Origin: Candidatus Methanophagales archaeon
GTDB lineage: Archaea; Halobacteriota; Syntropharchaeia; Alkanophagales; Methanospirareceae
Assembly (NCBI GenBank): GCA_023131215.1
Contig: JAGLZV010000022.1
Span: forward strand, 1-17,298
Direction of reading: 5' to 3'
DNA: 17,298 nucleotides
Shown: one piece after another, positions 13,578 through 17,298 of the stretch
How the letters are laid out: each line of letters begins with the position of its first letter
Position numbering within the stretch: position 1 is the first letter of the stretch
Notes under the pieces: model-generated
Seen by the model: the letters and a program-made list of their open reading frames with translations, nothing else
What the model was told of the DNA's origin: nothing
The model's database searches: none
Program-made: the position numbers and the translations under genes

Positions 13578-14189
13578 CTATTTGGCTATTACCGACTGGC
13601 TTGTTGCAATCACCCCACTCCTCGCTTCTTCCTCTATTTTCTCATACAAGCTATTACCGTTTGCATCTATACTGACCACAAGAGGACCAAAATCTTCGAC
13701 GAGGAGATGCCAGACCGCTTCAGCCATGCCGAGGTCTTCCCAATATACTGCTTTTACAGCTTTTATGCGTGTAGCAGCTAAAACAGCCGCTCCACCAGGC
13801 ATCGAGAAATACACGCATCCACATTTACGCATCGCTTCTCTCGCGGGAGTGTCCATACCCCCTTTTCCTATTATCCCACGAATTCCTAACTTTTCTATCA
13901 CTTTTGGTGTCGTTTCATCCATTCTTGCGCTGGTAGTGGGACCTGCGGCTATAATTTCCCATTCCCCATTGTCTTTGCTCCTCTGCACGAGTGGACCACA
14001 GTGGTATATTACAGAGCCTTTTTTTATCGGTATTTCTTTTTCCCTACCCGCATTTTCGTATTCTCTGATTCTATGATGTGCTTTGTCTCTCGCCGTATAG
14101 ACTTCCCCTCTGAGATACACAATGTCTCCTAACCGCAATTGCTTTATTTCTCCTTCTTCTAATGGTGTGCGTAATCTCTTTTTCAACAC
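13578..14189 (-). CDS. fumB: Fumarate hydratase class I, beta subunit
   Basis: C-terminal/beta subunit of the two-subunit iron-sulfur fumarase, which interconverts fumarate and malate with the alpha subunit that carries the 4Fe-4S cluster. 203 residues. Typical motifs: YTARDKAHHR (31-40), GPTTSARMDE (83-92), GKGGMDT (108-114), GGAAVLAAT (132-140), EDLGMAEAVW (151-160) and the closing VSIDANGNSLY (172-182). The start at 14189 is a GTG followed directly by TTG, without a Shine-Dalgarno, so the exact start is uncertain. The alpha subunit is not in the window. The divergent neighbour, malic enzyme, uses the product malate. Confidence 0.92.
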   Translation of the reverse strand: MLKKRLRTPLEEGEIKQLRLGDIVYLRGEVYTARDKAHHRIREYENAGREKEIPIKKGSVIYHCGPLVQRSKDNGEWEIIAAGPTTSARMDETTPKVIEKLGIRGIIGKGGMDTPAREAMRKCGCVYFSMPGGAAVLAATRIKAVKAVYWEDLGMAEAVWHLLVEDFGPLVVSIDANGNSLYEKIEEEARSGVIATSQSVIAK

Positions 14190-14241
14190 TTTTTCTTTTT
14201 ACAAAACACTTTCTTTTGCAAGCAAATAAAAGGATTGTGAG
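14190..14241. promoter_or_regulatory. Intergenic region fumB / malic enzyme with repeat-like AT blocks
   Basis: 52 bp between divergent genes. Read on the minus strand it has GCAAAAGAAAGTG and GTAAAAAGAAAAAGTG in tandem just before fumB, close in wording to the hairpins before gins51 and nop10. On the plus strand, TTTGC-AA-GCAAA (14215-14226) is a small palindrome. AAATAAAAGG (14224-14233) may contribute to TATA function, and AAGGA serves as Shine-Dalgarno for the malic enzyme ATG at 14242. Confidence 0.35.
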
Positions 14242-15549
14242 ATGAAAAACGAAGGAAAGGATACGAAAAAAGAGCCTTTATCAGCAGTAAAAAATCCAGA
14301 GGAAACGGCGTTGAGATGGCATTCCCTCTACAAAGGTAAAATAGAGATAGGACTGAAAGCATCGGTTCAAAGCTATGACGATTTTGCGATATGGTACACG
14401 CCGGGTGTGGCAGAGCCGTGTCGTGAGATAAAGAATAGCAGAGAACAAGTGTATGAGTACACAAACAAGGGTAATTTCGTGGCGATAGTGACGGATGGGA
14501 CGAGAGTATTGGGTTTAGGAGATGTGGGAGCAGAAGCGGCGCTTCCGGTGATGGAAGGGAAAGCAATGCTATTTAAATATTTGGGAGGTGTGGATGCGTT
14601 TCCTATTTGTTTGGCAACGAAGGATGCGGATGAGATAATAGAAGCGGTGAAATGGATTGCACCCACCTTCGGAGGTGTGAATTTGGAGGACATAGAGAGT
14701 CCGAAGTGCTATTACATACTGGAAAGGTTAAACGAAGAGTTAAATATGCCGGTATGGCATGATGACCAGCAGGGCACAGCGTTGGTGATACTTGCGGGGT
14801 TGATGAATGCATTGAAAGTAGTGGGTAAGAGCCTGAGTGAGATAGAGATATCGCTGATAGGTGCGGGTGCGGCGAACATGAGCATTGCGAAATACATGCA
14901 CGTTGCGGGTGTGAAATGGAAAAATCTGATAATGGTAGATAGTAAGGGGATATTGAATTCGGATAGGGAGGATGTGAAAGGGGATAAAAATAAGTGGGAA
15001 ATATGCGAAAAGACGAATAAGGAGGGTAGAAGCGGAGGGATAAAAGAGGCAATGCGTGATACTGACGTTTGTATTGCTCTTTCAACGCCCGGTCCGGGCA
15101 TCATAAAAAAGGATTGGGTAGCGGATATGGCAGATGATGCGATTGTATTCGCATGCGCAAATCCTGTGCCTGAGATCTGGCCATGGGAAGCAGAGGAAGG
15201 GGGAGCCAAAATAGTTGCTACTGGAAGGTCGGACTTCAGGAATCAATTAAATAATTCCTTGGGTTTTCCTGCGGTTTTCAGAGGTGCTTTGGATGTTCGT
15301 GCTACGTGTATAACAGAGGAGATGTGTATAGCGGCAGCGAACGCGATAGCGAGGTATGCGGAAGAGAAAGGCATAAGCGAGGGCTATATAATTCCGAGGA
15401 TGGGAGAGGGTGAGATGTATGTGTGCGAAGCAGTTGCGGTGGGTATAAAGGCAGTAGAGCAGGGAGTGGCTGAAAGGAAAATGAGCGTGGAAGAGTTGGA
15501 AGAGGAAGCACGAGAGAAGATATTCGGCAAAACTGCGAAAACTTTTTAA
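14242..15549 (+). CDS. Malic enzyme (malate dehydrogenase, oxaloacetate-decarboxylating)
   Basis: Oxidatively decarboxylates malate to pyruvate and CO2 with NAD or NADP. 435 residues, the short bacterial/archaeal form without the phosphotransacetylase domain. Motifs: WYTPGVAEPC with the catalytic-region Tyr52 (51-60), VTDGTRVLGLGDVGAEAALP (83-102), EGKAMLFK with candidate Lys107, GGVNLEDIESP (144-154), HDDQQGTA (173-180) and the Rossmann loop GAGAAN (207-212). CANPVPEIWPWEA comes later. The Shine-Dalgarno AAGGA lies about eight bases before the ATG. Cofactor choice cannot be decided by eye. Next to fumarase beta, it suggests a fumarate-malate-pyruvate link. Confidence 0.93.
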   Translation: MKNEGKDTKKEPLSAVKNPEETALRWHSLYKGKIEIGLKASVQSYDDFAIWYTPGVAEPCREIKNSREQVYEYTNKGNFVAIVTDGTRVLGLGDVGAEAALPVMEGKAMLFKYLGGVDAFPICLATKDADEIIEAVKWIAPTFGGVNLEDIESPKCYYILERLNEELNMPVWHDDQQGTALVILAGLMNALKVVGKSLSEIEISLIGAGAANMSIAKYMHVAGVKWKNLIMVDSKGILNSDREDVKGDKNKWEICEKTNKEGRSGGIKEAMRDTDVCIALSTPGPGIIKKDWVADMADDAIVFACANPVPEIWPWEAEEGGAKIVATGRSDFRNQLNNSLGFPAVFRGALDVRATCITEEMCIAAANAIARYAEEKGISEGYIIPRMGEGEMYVCEAVAVGIKAVEQGVAERKMSVEELEEEAREKIFGKTAKTF

Positions 15550-15563
15550 GGTGATAGTTACAA

Positions 15564-15572
15564 TATGTATAT
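15564..15572 (+). promoter_or_regulatory. Candidate TATA box of the rRNA operon
   Basis: TATGTATAT lies 15 bases after the malic enzyme stop and about 200 bases before the mature 16S start. It predicts transcription from about 15590-15600. It is the only A/T box of this kind in the 221-bp gap. The rest holds a GAAG-CGGA-CTTC / AGCGGA-CT-TCCGCT pair of competing small hairpins (15618-15633), a short reading frame and the processing stem. Confidence 0.45.
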
Positions 15573-15613
15573 GTAGTAGTGGCGTCGACTTCGATTACGG
15601 GGATACCAAAAAG

Positions 15614-15703
15614 ATGAGAAGCGGACTTCCGCTACGCTACAGAGATGAAGATAAATGGGGACATGAAGAGATGAAAAAATTCGTGTCCGACATGGAAGCC
15701 TAA
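15614..15703 (+). CDS. Possible small protein in the 16S leader (29 residues)
   Basis: An open frame from ATG 15614 codes for 29 residues rich in charged amino acids (MRSGLPLRYRDEDKWGHEE, then MKKFVSDMEA). An in-frame GTG at 15551 would give 50 residues. I do not recognise it. No Shine-Dalgarno is evident before the ATG. Its stop lies inside the 5' strand of the 16S processing stem, so an rRNA transcript would carry the frame. It may be a chance frame, a gene remnant or a true leader peptide. Confidence 0.2.
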   Translation: MRSGLPLRYRDEDKWGHEEMKKFVSDMEA

Positions 15704-15731
15704 TCTGATGAACCAGCAAATCTGATTGGTT
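15699..15731 (+). ncRNA. 16S processing stem, 5' strand (bulge-helix-bulge)
   Basis: This strand pairs with 17265-17297. The outer helix 15699-15713 pairs with 17283-17297 with one A-A mismatch and three G-U pairs. The central helix CAGC (15714-15717) pairs with GCTG (17276-17279). The bulge AAA is 15718-15720. The inner helix TCTGATTGGTT (15721-15731) pairs perfectly with 17265-17275. This is the canonical 3-4-3 target of the archaeal splicing endonuclease, which excises pre-16S. Confidence 0.9.
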
Positions 15732-15770
15732 GAATCAGAAGAAAGGTGTGTGCCAAGCCCTGTCAATTTC

Positions 15771-17253
<1,483 letters not shown>

Positions 17254-17264
17254 AATTTTTTAAA

Positions 17265-17297
17265 AACCAATCAGAGCTGAAAGATTGTCAGGTTAGG
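17265..17297 (+). ncRNA. 16S processing stem, 3' strand (bulge-helix-bulge)
   Basis: Partner of 15699-15731. It holds inner helix AACCAATCAGA (17265-17275), central GCTG (17276-17279), bulge AAA (17280-17282) and outer helix (17283-17297). Cutting in both bulges frees pre-16S, which in archaea is often circularised by ligation. It is complete just before the window edge. Confidence 0.9.
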
Positions 17298-17298
17298 T

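Noticed and set aside
15705..15726. C/D box-like words (CTGATGA followed by CTGA) suggesting a C/D guide RNA
   Set aside because: The boxes are only ten bases apart, too short for a guide, and the bases are fully explained by the BHB processing stem.

Overview
The window comes from a methane- or alkane-cycling euryarchaeon, most likely an ANME-1 archaeon (Candidatus Methanophagales). Information-processing genes are archaeal throughout (PriS, Gins51, L44e, S27e, aIF2-alpha, Nop10, archaeal DnaG, methanogen-type AdkA). A coenzyme M biosynthesis enzyme (sulfopyruvate decarboxylase) sits at the left edge. The 16S rRNA gene at the right edge carries, at 16114-16131, the exact complement of the ANME1-350 probe as I remember it. 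Protein genes are moderately AT-rich and the rRNA is GC-richer. All database-dependent statements come from memory of the families, not from searches.

Layout. 1-948: 3' part of a fused sulfopyruvate decarboxylase (ComD-ComE). 1129-3696: a three-gene ABC importer operon of the SsuABC/TauABC/NrtABC type (lipoprotein-like binding protein, permease, ATPase) with its own promoter, an operator-like palindrome and a perfect Shine-Dalgarno. 3788-4390: archaeal adenylate kinase, convergent with hisG (4417-5307, minus). 5410-9707: the conserved archaeal replication/translation cluster priS - gins51 - rpl44e - rps27e - aif2a - nop10 - PAC2-family protein. 9765-10949 (minus): archaeal DnaG, separated from the cluster by a long near-perfect inverted repeat. 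11141-12100: a GMP-synthase-like PP-loop ATPase whose motifs differ from canonical GuaA. 12103-12176 (minus): tRNA-Val(CAC), almost touching the previous gene tail to tail. 12294-13535: argJ. 13578-14189 (minus): fumarase beta subunit, divergent from malic enzyme (14242-15549). 15564-17298: rRNA promoter, leader, 16S rRNA and trailer.

How the genes fit together. The left part suggests sulfonate metabolism: ComDE makes sulfoacetaldehyde for coenzyme M, and the next operon imports a small anion of the sulfonate/taurine/nitrate class. The centre couples initiation of DNA replication (PriS, Gins51, and DnaG nearby) to translation and ribosome biogenesis. The right part holds C4-acid enzymes (fumarase beta, malic enzyme), arginine synthesis and the rRNA operon.

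Most notable structures. (1) A nearly complete bulge-helix-bulge processing stem flanks the 16S gene and ends one base before the window edge. (2) A repeated AT-rich promoter/hairpin element lies in front of priS and, in 2.5 tandem copies, in front of gins51; simpler relatives lie before nop10 and between fumB and the malic enzyme gene. (3) The GuaA-like ATPase has altered substrate-loop motifs and may not be a GMP synthase. I see no CRISPR array, transposase, phage or defence gene. No clearly new multi-gene system is evident; the repeat element and the GuaA-like protein are the best candidates for undescribed biology.
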